Below are positions 1-6,563 of a stretch of DNA of 10,875 nucleotides, one piece after another. The translations under genes were made by a program, and so were the position numbers. Each line of letters opens with the position of its first letter. Position 1 is the stretch's first letter. This DNA comes from an uncultured Collinsella sp. (GTDB lineage Bacteria > Actinomycetota > Coriobacteriia > Coriobacteriales > Coriobacteriaceae): contig CABRNM010000040.1 in NCBI GenBank assembly GCA_902472315.1, forward strand, positions 1 to 10,875, written 5' to 3'. Below the pieces are notes generated by a model. That model worked only from the letters and a program-made list of their open reading frames with translations, was not told the DNA's origin and did not search any database.

Positions 1-12
1 GCCCCACCCCAA

Positions 13-47
13 ACCACCACGAAGGTGCCTGTCCCCTTTGTGGTGGT
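13..47. repeat. Short hairpin repeat with GGGGACAGGCACC core
   Basis: ACCACCAC (13-20) is the exact reverse complement of GTGGTGGT (40-47), with a 19-base loop. On the minus strand the loop reads AAAGGGGACAGGCACCTTC. A GGGGACAG-type core beside a short palindrome resembles REP elements mobilised by RAYT (Y1-type) transposases; that link is from memory of such repeats, not shown here. It lies past the pst terminator and has no strong T tract, so a second terminator is less likely. Confidence 0.5.
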
Positions 48-64
48 CGTTTCGGTCGCGGAGC

Positions 65-101
65 AAAAAGGCGGGCCATCTCACGCAAGAGATGACCCGC
101 C
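65..101 (-). terminator. Intrinsic terminator of the pst operon
   Basis: Read on the minus strand, a 13-position stem (arms at 89-101 and 70-82, one G-U pair) closes a 6-base loop and is followed directly by five T (complement of A65-A69). It begins 56 bases after the pstB stop codon, as expected for the end of the pstSCAB transcript. This is a textbook rho-independent terminator. Confidence 0.9.
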
Positions 102-113
102 TCTCCAATCAGT

Positions 114-139
114 CCCGCGGCAACCGTGGCCGCCGCGGG
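114..139. repeat. GC-rich hairpin between pstB and its terminator
   Basis: CCCGCGGC (114-121) pairs exactly with GCCGCGGG (132-139) around a 10-base loop. It lies in the 3' untranslated part of the pst transcript, just before the terminator. It has no T tract, so it may protect the 3' end or simply be part of a compound termination structure. Confidence 0.45.
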
Positions 140-157
140 CCTCAAGCATGTCCCGGA

Positions 158-1030
158 CTAGGAGAACATGCCGGTGAGGTAATCATTCAGCCGCTTATCC
201 TTGGGCCGCTGGAAAATCTCGTCAGTCTCGTCGTACTCGACCATATCGCCCATGTAGAAGAACGCCGTGCGGTTGGACACGCGCGACGCCTGCTCCATGT
301 TGTGCGTCACGATGACGATGGCACGGTCGGCAACAATCGACGACATGAGGTCCTCGATCGCCAGCGTCGAGATGGGGTCGAGCGCCGAGCAGGGTTCATC
401 AAACAGGATCACATCGGGGTTGAGCGCCAGCGTGCGCGCGATGCACAGGCGCTGCTGCTGACCGCCCGAAAGCGCGTAGGCGCTCTTGTCGAGCTTGTCC
501 TTGACCTCGTCCCACAGCGCTGCACCGCGCAGGCTCTCCTCGACCATACGATCAAGCTCGTCACGGTCGGTGATGCCGTGACGCTTGGGCGCAAACGTGA
601 TGTTGTCGCGAATGGACTTGCGGAAAGGGTTGGGCTGTTGGAATACCATGCCAATGGAGCGACGCAACTCGTAGGTGTTCTCGGTCTTGGTGTTCACGTT
701 GCGCCCGCGGTAGTTGATCTCGCCCTCCACGCGGCAGCCGCGAATCTCGCGATTCATCAGGTTGAGGCTGCGTAAGAAGGTCGACTTACCGCAGCCCGAA
801 GGCCCGATGAGCGCCGTGATCTCGCCCTTGTGAAAGTCGAGCGACGTATCGTGCAGGGCATGGTGGTCGCCATAGTACACGTTGACGTCCTTGGTGGAGA
901 GCACGACCTCGTCGCTCACGGCCTTGCCGCTCGCGCACACGCGCTTCTCGCTCTCCCCCACGCTCGACAGGAAGTTCTGGGTCTCGGACGGTGCCGCTTC
1001 GGCTGCGGGTGTTGCTTTCATCTCGCTCAC
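158..1030 (-). CDS. pstB: Phosphate ABC transporter ATP-binding protein PstB
   Basis: This is the ATPase of the PstSCAB importer, a homodimer on the cytoplasmic face that powers phosphate uptake by PstC/PstA. In the 290 residues one sees Walker A GPSGCGKST (76-84), Q-loop Gln131-Gln132, the signature LSGGQQQR (187-194), Walker B VILFDEP (207-213), D-loop SALD (215-218) and switch His243, so all catalytic elements are present. The first ~42 residues are an Ala/Ser/Glu-rich extension that most PstB proteins (about 250-260 aa) lack. The start is GTG at 1030, overlapping the pstA stop by four bases (GTGA), with GGAGG 11 bases upstream. An internal ATG at 1021 is possible but lies farther from that site. 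Last gene of the operon; stop is TAG. Confidence 0.96.
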   Translation of the reverse strand: MSEMKATPAAEAAPSETQNFLSSVGESEKRVCASGKAVSDEVVLSTKDVNVYYGDHHALHDTSLDFHKGEITALIGPSGCGKSTFLRSLNLMNREIRGCRVEGEINYRGRNVNTKTENTYELRRSIGMVFQQPNPFRKSIRDNITFAPKRHGITDRDELDRMVEESLRGAALWDEVKDKLDKSAYALSGGQQQRLCIARTLALNPDVILFDEPCSALDPISTLAIEDLMSSIVADRAIVIVTHNMEQASRVSNRTAFFYMGDMVEYDETDEIFQRPKDKRLNDYLTGMFS

Positions 1031-1953
1031 TCGGCCGTCATCCTCCTTGCCAGTTGCTTGCCCACGATACGGGCGATTACGTTAAACAGCAGCACGCAAA
1101 TCATCAGCAGTGCAGCGGTGCCCCAAACGATCTGCTGAGCCTCGGGGCTGCCCTCGCCATAGATCTTGTAGATGTGCACGGCGAGCGACTCGCCGGGACG
1201 GAACACGTTCCAGGCGCAGGTGGGGCTCGACAGGTTAAAGCTCAAGAAGTTCAGACGCACCGGCGAGCTCATGCCCGAGGTAAAGAGCAGTGCCGCGGCC
1301 TCGCCAAACACACGGCCGGCCGAAAGCACAATGCCGGTCACGATGGCGGGCATGGCCTCGGGAATCAGGATGTGCAGCGTGGCCTCCCAGCGGGTAAGGC
1401 CCATGGCCAGGCATGCATCGCGCTGGGCCTGTGGCACGTCCTCGAGCGCCTGCTGGATCACGCGCACCAGGATGGGGATATTGAACATGGTGAGCGCGAC
1501 AGCGCCGGAGATGATGGAGTACTTCCAGCCCAGCTGCACCGAGAACACCAGAAAGCCGAACATGCCGACGACGATGGAAGGCAGCGAGGACAGCGTCTCG
1601 ATGGCGGTAGAGGCGATGTCGCGGATAGGGCCGTTCGGCGCGTACTCAACCAGGAAGACCGCCCCGCCCAGACTGATGGGCACCGAGATGATCAGAGTGA
1701 TCAGCAGCAGATAGAACGAGTCGAACAGCTGGTAGAGTACGCCGCCCTGAGTTCCGTTGGCGCGCGACGGCTGCGTGAGAAAACCCGGCTGGAACAGCGT
1801 CGAGATGCCCTCGAACAGGATATAGGCCACCATGGAGACGACGATGAGCATGACGATGGCGATGATTGCCGTCAGCACGCCCGTGGCGATACGATCCTGC
1901 TTTTGGACGCGCCCGAGTCTCGCCTCGTCGATATGGATGCGCGTGCTAGCCAC
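1027..1953 (-). CDS. pstA: Phosphate ABC transporter permease PstA
   Basis: One of the two membrane subunits forming the phosphate channel with PstC. The 308 residues carry about six hydrophobic segments (roughly 24-48, 78-104, 118-140, 144-166, 198-224, 274-298). A binding-protein-dependent permease EAA-type loop lies around 174-192 (PQAQRDACLAMGLTRWEAT); this loop docks on PstB. Length and layout fit PstA. The start is GTG at 1953, overlapping the end of pstC by 8 bases, with AAGGGGG about 9 bases upstream. The overlaps on both sides suggest translational coupling, which would keep PstC, PstA and PstB in balance. Confidence 0.95.
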   Translation of the reverse strand: MASTRIHIDEARLGRVQKQDRIATGVLTAIIAIVMLIVVSMVAYILFEGISTLFQPGFLTQPSRANGTQGGVLYQLFDSFYLLLITLIISVPISLGGAVFLVEYAPNGPIRDIASTAIETLSSLPSIVVGMFGFLVFSVQLGWKYSIISGAVALTMFNIPILVRVIQQALEDVPQAQRDACLAMGLTRWEATLHILIPEAMPAIVTGIVLSAGRVFGEAAALLFTSGMSSPVRLNFLSFNLSSPTCAWNVFRPGESLAVHIYKIYGEGSPEAQQIVWGTAALLMICVLLFNVIARIVGKQLARRMTAE

Positions 1954-2854
1954 GAGCCTTCGCCCCCTTGCGGCCGATAATGTGGATAATCAGGATGAAG
2001 ATGAGGCTCATGCCCATCAGCAGCAGACCGAGCGCCCACAGAACGTCGTCCTGGGCTGAGCCCTCGGCATAGACCGCCATTGACGTGGTGAGCGTGGTGG
2101 TGATGGTGGACGCCGGCGACAGCAGCGACGTCGGCATGGCCTCGATGCCGCCGATAACCATGCGCACGGCGAGCGTCTCGCCAAAGGCGCGGGTCATGCC
2201 AAGGATGACCGCGGTCATGAGCGAGGGCATGGCGCTCTTGAGCACCACGTGCCAGATGGTCTGCCAGCGGGTATAGCCCAGCGCGAGCGAGCCCTGGCGG
2301 TAGCTGTCGGGCACGGCGCGCAGGCCATCGACCGAAAGCGTGGTCATCGTAGGCAGGATCATAACGGCCAGCACGATGGCGCCGGGCAAGATGCCCAGGC
2401 CCGTGCTCACGTGGAAAACGCTCTTCATAAGGCCAACAACCACGTGAAAACCGATCAAGCCAAAGACGACCGAGGGAATACCGGTCAAAAGCTCAATAAG
2501 CGGCTGAAAGATCTTGGAGCCAAATTTTGGTTGGATCTCGACCGCAAAGATGGCAGAGCCGATGGCGATGGGCAACGCGATGAGCGTGGAGAGCACCATG
2601 ACCGCAAACGAGGTGACGATCAGGGGCAGGGCGCCGGTGTAGGGCAGGCCGTTTTCGGCCGTGTTGGCCAGGTCCCACTTGGTGCCGGTGAAAAACTCGA
2701 CGACCGAGACGCCGTCTTTGACAAAAGCCGAGAGGCCCTTTTGGGCGACCATAAAGATGAGCGCGGCAACAACAAGCGTCACGAGCGCTACGCACGCGCC
2801 CGTGACGCACAGGCCCACGTTCTCAAGGTCGCGCTTTGGCAGCTGTTTTGCCAT
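1946..2854 (-). CDS. pstC: Phosphate ABC transporter permease PstC
   Basis: Second membrane subunit of the phosphate importer. The 302 residues show an N-terminal helix (about 14-36), then a periplasmic-type stretch including the GTKWDLA segment (57-63) seen in PstC proteins (FxG..W). A permease core of about five further helices follows (74-105, 117-142, 153-175, 208-232, 270-293). The EAA-type cytoplasmic loop is VPDSYRQGSLALGYTRWQT (181-199). The start is ATG at 2854 with GGAAAGG about 6 bases upstream, inside the 25-base gap after the pstS stop. Its stop TAG overlaps the start of pstA. Confidence 0.95.
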   Translation of the reverse strand: MAKQLPKRDLENVGLCVTGACVALVTLVVAALIFMVAQKGLSAFVKDGVSVVEFFTGTKWDLANTAENGLPYTGALPLIVTSFAVMVLSTLIALPIAIGSAIFAVEIQPKFGSKIFQPLIELLTGIPSVVFGLIGFHVVVGLMKSVFHVSTGLGILPGAIVLAVMILPTMTTLSVDGLRAVPDSYRQGSLALGYTRWQTIWHVVLKSAMPSLMTAVILGMTRAFGETLAVRMVIGGIEAMPTSLLSPASTITTTLTTSMAVYAEGSAQDDVLWALGLLLMGMSLIFILIIHIIGRKGAKARG

Positions 2855-2879
2855 TGCAAACCTTTCCGGGGGCGACTAC

Positions 2880-3818
2880 TTATTTAGCGGAGACCTTGCC
2901 GCTGGCGTCCTTGACGACCTTCATGGCAGAGACGGGGATGAAGCCCTGCTCCTCGACGAGCTTGCCCTGGACGTCGTCGGAAAGCATGAACTCCAGGAAG
3001 GCCTTGGTAGCCTCGTCGGCGTCCTTTGCACAGTACATGTGCTCGGTCGCCCAGATCTTGAAGGAGCCGTCGGTGACATTCTTGCTCTTGGGCTCCACGC
3101 CCTCGACCTTGATGGCGTTGAACTTGGAGTCGTCGAAGTGCGAGAAGTCGAGGTAGGAGATGGCGTTGTCGGTGCTGCCCATCTGAGTCTGGACGTCGCC
3201 GGACTTGTCGAGCTCGGCGTCGCCCTTAAAGTCGACGGTCTCGTCGCCAAAAACGGCAGCCTCGAAGGTGGCGCGGGTACCGGAGCCGGCCTTGCGGTTG
3301 AGCACGACGATGGTGGCGTCGTCACCGCCGACTTCCTTCCAGTTGGTGATCTGGCCGGAGAAGATGCCCTTGAGCTGCTCGAGAGACAGGTCGTCGACCG
3401 TCACGTTCTTGGAGACGACGGGACCCATGCCCACGACGGCGACCTCGTGATCGACGAGGTTCTTGACCTGGTCGGCCTCGAGCTTGGTCTCGGCGAAGAC
3501 GTCGGAGTTACCGATGGTGACGGTGCCGGCGGCAACAGCGGTCAGGCCCTTGCCCGAACCGTTACCCGAGCCGGAGACGGAGACATCGGGGTTGGCGTCC
3601 ATGAACTTCTCGGCAGCGGCCTCGACGAGAGCCTGGAACGAGGAGGCGCCGTCGTAGGTCACCTCGCCGGAGACGGACTCGGCAGCAGCGGCGCTACCCT
3701 TGTCGGCGGCGTCGGATGCGCCGGAGCCGCCGCAACCAACGAGACCGAGACCGACGATGCTGGCAAGACCACCAGCGAGGCCGAGGAACTGACGACGAGA
3801 ATAAGCCTGATCGAGCAT
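2880..3818 (-). CDS. pstS: Phosphate-binding lipoprotein PstS
   Basis: Extracytoplasmic phosphate receptor delivering phosphate to PstC/PstA. With the start at 3818 it has 312 residues. The N-terminus has a twin-arginine-like motif SRRQFLG (7-13), a hydrophobic stretch, and a lipobox LVGC with the lipidated Cys at 29, followed by a Gly/Ser/Ala-rich tether. The mature domain shows phosphate-site segments typical of PstS: YDGASS (55-60), GSGKG (87-91) and RKAGSGTR (175-182). The frame is open much farther upstream (to 4232), but AAGGA at 3824-3828 lies 5 bases before the 3818 ATG, and everything upstream is non-coding in character. First gene of the pst operon. I see no convincing Pho box. Confidence 0.95.
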   Translation of the reverse strand: MLDQAYSRRQFLGLAGGLASIVGLGLVGCGGSGASDAADKGSAAAAESVSGEVTYDGASSFQALVEAAAEKFMDANPDVSVSGSGNGSGKGLTAVAAGTVTIGNSDVFAETKLEADQVKNLVDHEVAVVGMGPVVSKNVTVDDLSLEQLKGIFSGQITNWKEVGGDDATIVVLNRKAGSGTRATFEAAVFGDETVDFKGDAELDKSGDVQTQMGSTDNAISYLDFSHFDDSKFNAIKVEGVEPKSKNVTDGSFKIWATEHMYCAKDADEATKAFLEFMLSDDVQGKLVEEQGFIPVSAMKVVKDASGKVSAK

Positions 3819-4011
3819 GATCTTCCTTTCATACATGCGACTCGCGGGCACCCTGCCCGCTTTGCTGTTTGGAAAGATACGGCCCCGATCGGGCGACGAC
3901 CGCGTTATCTGCGGTTTCTTACGGTCATCTGATAGACCCTTACCGCAAGCGAGACTCGGCTTTACAAACGAATAACAATCCCCACCCAAGCATGGCACGC
4001 TTTTTACACCA
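3819..4011 (-). promoter_or_regulatory. Leader/promoter region of the pst operon (no site resolved)
   Basis: About 190 bases upstream of pstS without a credible gene; the pst promoter must lie here. The ribosome-binding site AAGGA is at 3824-3828. Two small hairpins are visible: CGGGCA/TGCCCG around 3845-3859, and ACCGC (3899-3903) with GCGGT (3911-3915). I could not find a convincing -35/-10 pair or a direct-repeat Pho box, so phosphate regulation is expected from the operon type but not shown by the sequence. Confidence 0.4.
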
Positions 4012-4089
4012 ATAAAAACAAAGTTGCGGTGAAACAGTTCCTGTTTGGCTGTCAGGCAGCCGATTCTAGGAACTATTCCACCGCAACTT
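4012..4089 (-). terminator. Terminator-type hairpin, repeat family copy 1
   Basis: The arms 4021-4042 and 4068-4089 pair over 22 positions. In minus-strand RNA both deviations are G-U wobbles, while in plus-strand RNA they would be A-C mismatches, so the structure is built for the minus strand. An inner stem GGCTG/CAGCC (4047-4051, 4057-4061) sits in the loop. Reading on, the minus strand continues into a T-rich stretch (complement of 4012-4020). It probably ends the dipeptidase transcript and insulates pstS. A sister copy lies at 7438-7508. Confidence 0.8.
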
Positions 4090-4152
4090 GCTAGAAGCCT
4101 GGGCGAAAGTGCCGCCGGCTCGGTATTCGAACTTGTATCCAAGCAAATTGTT

Positions 4153-4254
4153 GGGGTTTCCCAGGTGCCCGAGATTGCCCCGAAAGAGGAGCGCCGCGTA
4201 CTTTGGTACGCAAGCGACGGTTTGAGGGGCAAGGTCGGGTGCCTGGGGAAGCCC
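4153..4254. repeat. Long imperfect hairpin (~102 nt) after the dipeptidase gene
   Basis: The arms 4153-4181 and 4226-4254 align over 29 positions with six deviations. In plus-strand RNA three of these are G-U wobbles. The tip carries a perfect stem GCGTAC/GTACGC (4196-4201, 4206-4211) with a 4-base loop, and some weaker pairing lies between. It touches the dipeptidase stop codon. No T tract follows on either strand, so it is not a simple terminator. It could be a REP/BIME-like repeat or a structured RNA. Confidence 0.6.
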
Positions 4255-5690
4255 TACAGCTCTAGCTCATTCAAGCGCAGGATTGCCACGATATAGATCT
4301 TGAGCGCCTGCTTGAGCTGTTCCTCGTTGGCGCATTCGTTGGGGCCGTGCATCTGGCCGCCCCATGCGGGCAGCTCCAGGCCGGTCTCCTCGGGGCCAAA
4401 CGATACGGCGCGGGCAAAGTTGCGCGCGTACGTGCCGCCGCCCATGGCAAAGGGCTCGGCATGCTTGCCCGTAAACTCGTTATAGGTATCGATAAGTGCC
4501 TTCACGGCCGGATCATCGGCAGAGACCGAGAACGGCACCTTGGCACGATCCACGCGATACGTCACGCCAAAACGGCCCACGAGCGGCTCGAGCTGCTCGC
4601 AGATGGTATCGGCACTGGTGCTGTCGGGGAAACGCACGTCGATGATCTGCTCGATGTGGCCATCCGTCACACGGATGACGCCGGGGTTGCAGGTGAGCGG
4701 GCCAAACGCCGGGCTCGTCGCGTCGATACCCAGGCCGCGGCCATAGGCGTCCGCGTGCGCAAAGGCCAAAAACTTGACAAACTCGTGCTCGGCAGGCGTC
4801 AGCAGACGCTCGTCACGGGCACCAAACGCGTCCTCGGCCTCACGCAGATACGACACGATCAGGCCGACGGCATTGATCGTTCCCTCAGGCATCGAGGCAT
4901 GACCGCCAATGCCGTGGGCAAAAATCTGCGCATGGCCGTTATCGAGCGCCGTAATCTCCAGGCGGTCGGCGTTCTCGACCGGTGCCGGCAGCTCATCGGC
5001 GGCAATCGCGAGCTCGCAGATAGACTGCGACGGAATGGCGTTGCTCGCCTCGGCACCGCTCCACGATACGATGCGCCCGCCGTCGATCCTGGAGCTCACA
5101 AACGTCGCCCCAAACTGACCCTTCTCGGCATTGCAGACCGGGAACTCGGCATCGGGCGTAAACAGAAAGTCGGGGTTCGCGTAGTTCTCCAGATAATGGT
5201 GAACGTCGGACATGCCAACTTCCTCATCGCAGCCCAGCAGCGCGCGGAAGGTGTAGCGCGGCACAATGCCGTGCTTGAGCAGGTAGGCGCCAGCGTAGAG
5301 CGACAACACCGCCGGGCCCTTGTCGTCGATCACGCCGCGGCCGAGCAGCCAGCCCTCGCGGCGCTCCATCGCAAACGGGTCGGTGTTCCAGCCGGGGCCT
5401 GCGGGCACCACGTCCACATGGCAGATAGTCGCGAGCTGCTTATCGCCGCGGCCCGGGATATCAGCGATGCCCACATAGCCCTCGTCATCGCTCGTCTGGT
5501 AGCCGAGCTTTTGCGCGATGCCGAGCGCGCAATCGAGCGCATCACGGACCGGGCGACCAAACGGCGCACCGGGCTCCGCATCGGCAGCAACGGCCACAGA
5601 CGGATAGCTCACCAGCTGCTCGATATCGGCGACGACATCTTCCCAGACCTCGTCGACATACTCGGCAACGCTCTGCTCCACCTGATTCAT
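4254..5690 (-). CDS. pepV: M20-family dipeptidase, PepV-like
   Basis: Cytoplasmic two-zinc dipeptidase of peptidase family M20A (PepV/Xaa-His dipeptidase group), which would release amino acids from imported dipeptides. The 478 residues are close to the usual PepV length (~470). Visible metal and catalytic residues are His91 and Asp93 in CHVDVVPAGPGW, Asp122 in GVIDDKGP, the general-base/metal Glu156-Glu157 pair in GCDEEVGMSD, and Asp180 in FTPDAEFP. Downstream are GHASMPEGT, a glycine-rich MGGGTYARNF segment and a C-terminal MHGPNE that supplies the last histidine ligand. The start is the ATG at 5690 with AGGAGG six bases upstream; the frame is open 15 codons farther, but without a site. It lies 54 bases after the HAD gene and is likely co-transcribed. 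The exact substrate is not readable. Confidence 0.9.
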   Translation of the reverse strand: MNQVEQSVAEYVDEVWEDVVADIEQLVSYPSVAVAADAEPGAPFGRPVRDALDCALGIAQKLGYQTSDDEGYVGIADIPGRGDKQLATICHVDVVPAGPGWNTDPFAMERREGWLLGRGVIDDKGPAVLSLYAGAYLLKHGIVPRYTFRALLGCDEEVGMSDVHHYLENYANPDFLFTPDAEFPVCNAEKGQFGATFVSSRIDGGRIVSWSGAEASNAIPSQSICELAIAADELPAPVENADRLEITALDNGHAQIFAHGIGGHASMPEGTINAVGLIVSYLREAEDAFGARDERLLTPAEHEFVKFLAFAHADAYGRGLGIDATSPAFGPLTCNPGVIRVTDGHIEQIIDVRFPDSTSADTICEQLEPLVGRFGVTYRVDRAKVPFSVSADDPAVKALIDTYNEFTGKHAEPFAMGGGTYARNFARAVSFGPEETGLELPAWGGQMHGPNECANEEQLKQALKIYIVAILRLNELEL

Positions 5691-5696
5691 GGACGA

Positions 5697-5703
5697 CCTC
5701 CTT
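5697..5703 (-). promoter_or_regulatory. Ribosome-binding site fixing the dipeptidase start
   Basis: The minus strand reads AAGGAGG, a near-perfect Shine-Dalgarno sequence six bases before the ATG at 5690. It decides against the longer open frame that begins at 5735. Confidence 0.85.
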
Positions 5704-5744
5704 ACCAATGAGCAGCGGGCACGCCCGCCCCTCACATCACGTCA

Positions 5745-6407
5745 TTAGATAGTGAAAAGTTTAGCAAGCTCGGCCACCGAGTGCACCACCGCATCGGCAC
5801 CCGCCGCCTCGTGCTCGCCCGGCGCCGCCGCGCCCGAATAGATGCCGATGCACGGCACGCCCATCGCGTGCGCGCCCTCCACATCGTTAAAGCGATCGCC
5901 GATCATCACGGCATCGTCGGCCGTCGCACCGAGCGCCGCCAGGGCATCGCGGACCGAATCGGCCTTGGTCTCGCGTCCCTGCGGCGGATTCATGCCAACC
6001 ACCGCCTCAAACCGAGAAAGCCCGAGCTCACGTACCATGTCGATGCACTTTGCCTCCATGCGCGACGTCGCCACGGCCATGCGTTTACCCCGGGCGGCCA
6101 ACCCATCCAGCAGCTCGGGGATCCCATCGAACACGGGGTACTCTTCCGGTCCCAGTTCATCAAAATAAGCGCGGTACTCGTCGGCCACCACCAGCGACTC
6201 CTCGCGGGAAAAGCCGTAAAAGTCGTGAAAGCTCTTCCACAGGGGCGGCCCGATCATGCGGCGCAGATCACCCATCTGCGCCTCCGAAAACCCGCGCGCA
6301 GCCAGCGTCTTGCGCGTCGAGGTCATCACCGCGCGGCCCGTATCGGCCACCGTGCCATCGAAATCAAACAACACGACCGGCCGCCTGCATATCTCCAGTG
6401 CCTCCAT
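5745..6407 (-). CDS. HAD-superfamily hydrolase (phosphoglycolate phosphatase-like)
   Basis: A haloacid-dehalogenase-fold phosphatase of subfamily I. With the start at 6407 it has 220 residues. Motif I is LFDFDGTVADT with nucleophile Asp15 and Asp17; a helical cap domain follows (about 25-90). Motif II is Thr114/Ser115 in AVATSRM, motif III is Lys148 in ETKADS, and motif IV is IGDRFNDVEGA with Asp171 and Asp175. All four catalytic motifs are intact. The cap type and length resemble Gph/PpaX-like enzymes acting on small phosphorylated metabolites; the substrate cannot be told. Start choice: AGAGGA lies six bases before the ATG at 6407. The ATG at 6413 and GTG at 6440 are in frame but have weaker sites. 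Gene order suggests an operon with the downstream dipeptidase. Confidence 0.9.
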   Translation of the reverse strand: MEALEICRRPVVLFDFDGTVADTGRAVMTSTRKTLAARGFSEAQMGDLRRMIGPPLWKSFHDFYGFSREESLVVADEYRAYFDELGPEEYPVFDGIPELLDGLAARGKRMAVATSRMEAKCIDMVRELGLSRFEAVVGMNPPQGRETKADSVRDALAALGATADDAVMIGDRFNDVEGAHAMGVPCIGIYSGAAAPGEHEAAGADAVVHSVAELAKLFTI

Positions 6408-6456
6408 CGGCATTCCTCTTCCCCAGTTGACGATTTCCACACCGACACTTCAAACT

Positions 6457-6507
6457 GTTGACTATTCAACAATTGAACCTAGTAATGTGGAACGACTCTA
6501 CTATACT
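6457..6507 (+). promoter_or_regulatory. Candidate degV promoter with overlapping palindromes
   Basis: In the divergent HAD-degV gap there is a TTGACT (6458-6463) with AGTAAT 17 bases on (6481-6486), and a second -10-like TATACT at 6502-6507. The first -35 sits in two overlapping inverted repeats, GTTGA/TCAAC (6457-6461, 6466-6470) and TTCAA/TTGAA (6465-6469, 6473-6477), which could be an operator. The -10 matches are modest, so this is tentative. Confidence 0.4.
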
Positions 6508-6563
6508 TGTCGCACTTTGCTCTCAGAAGGCGGCGCGCAAGCGCCCCAGCGAAAGGTGCAATT

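Noticed and set aside
991..1980. Plus-strand open frame of 329 codons opposite pstA
   Set aside because: It is antisense to a certain pstA, has a composition typical of a GC-rich shadow frame (Arg/His/Asp/Gly-rich), and resembles no protein.
4105..4135. tRNA-like GTTCGAATAC-type string on the minus strand
   Set aside because: The flanking bases do not form a T-stem, and no acceptor, D or anticodon stem is found around it.
3819..4232. Upstream extension of the pstS frame
   Set aside because: It runs through the terminator hairpin and lies before a well-placed ribosome-binding site and lipoprotein signal. It has no recognisable protein content.
4045..4296. Plus-strand open frame of 83 codons
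   Set aside because: It spans two hairpins and the end of the dipeptidase gene, with no ribosome-binding site; it is more simply non-coding repeat sequence.
4347..5711. Plus-strand open frame of 454 codons opposite the dipeptidase
   Set aside because: It mirrors the pepV-like gene whose catalytic residues are all present on the minus strand; the frame is a GC-rich shadow.
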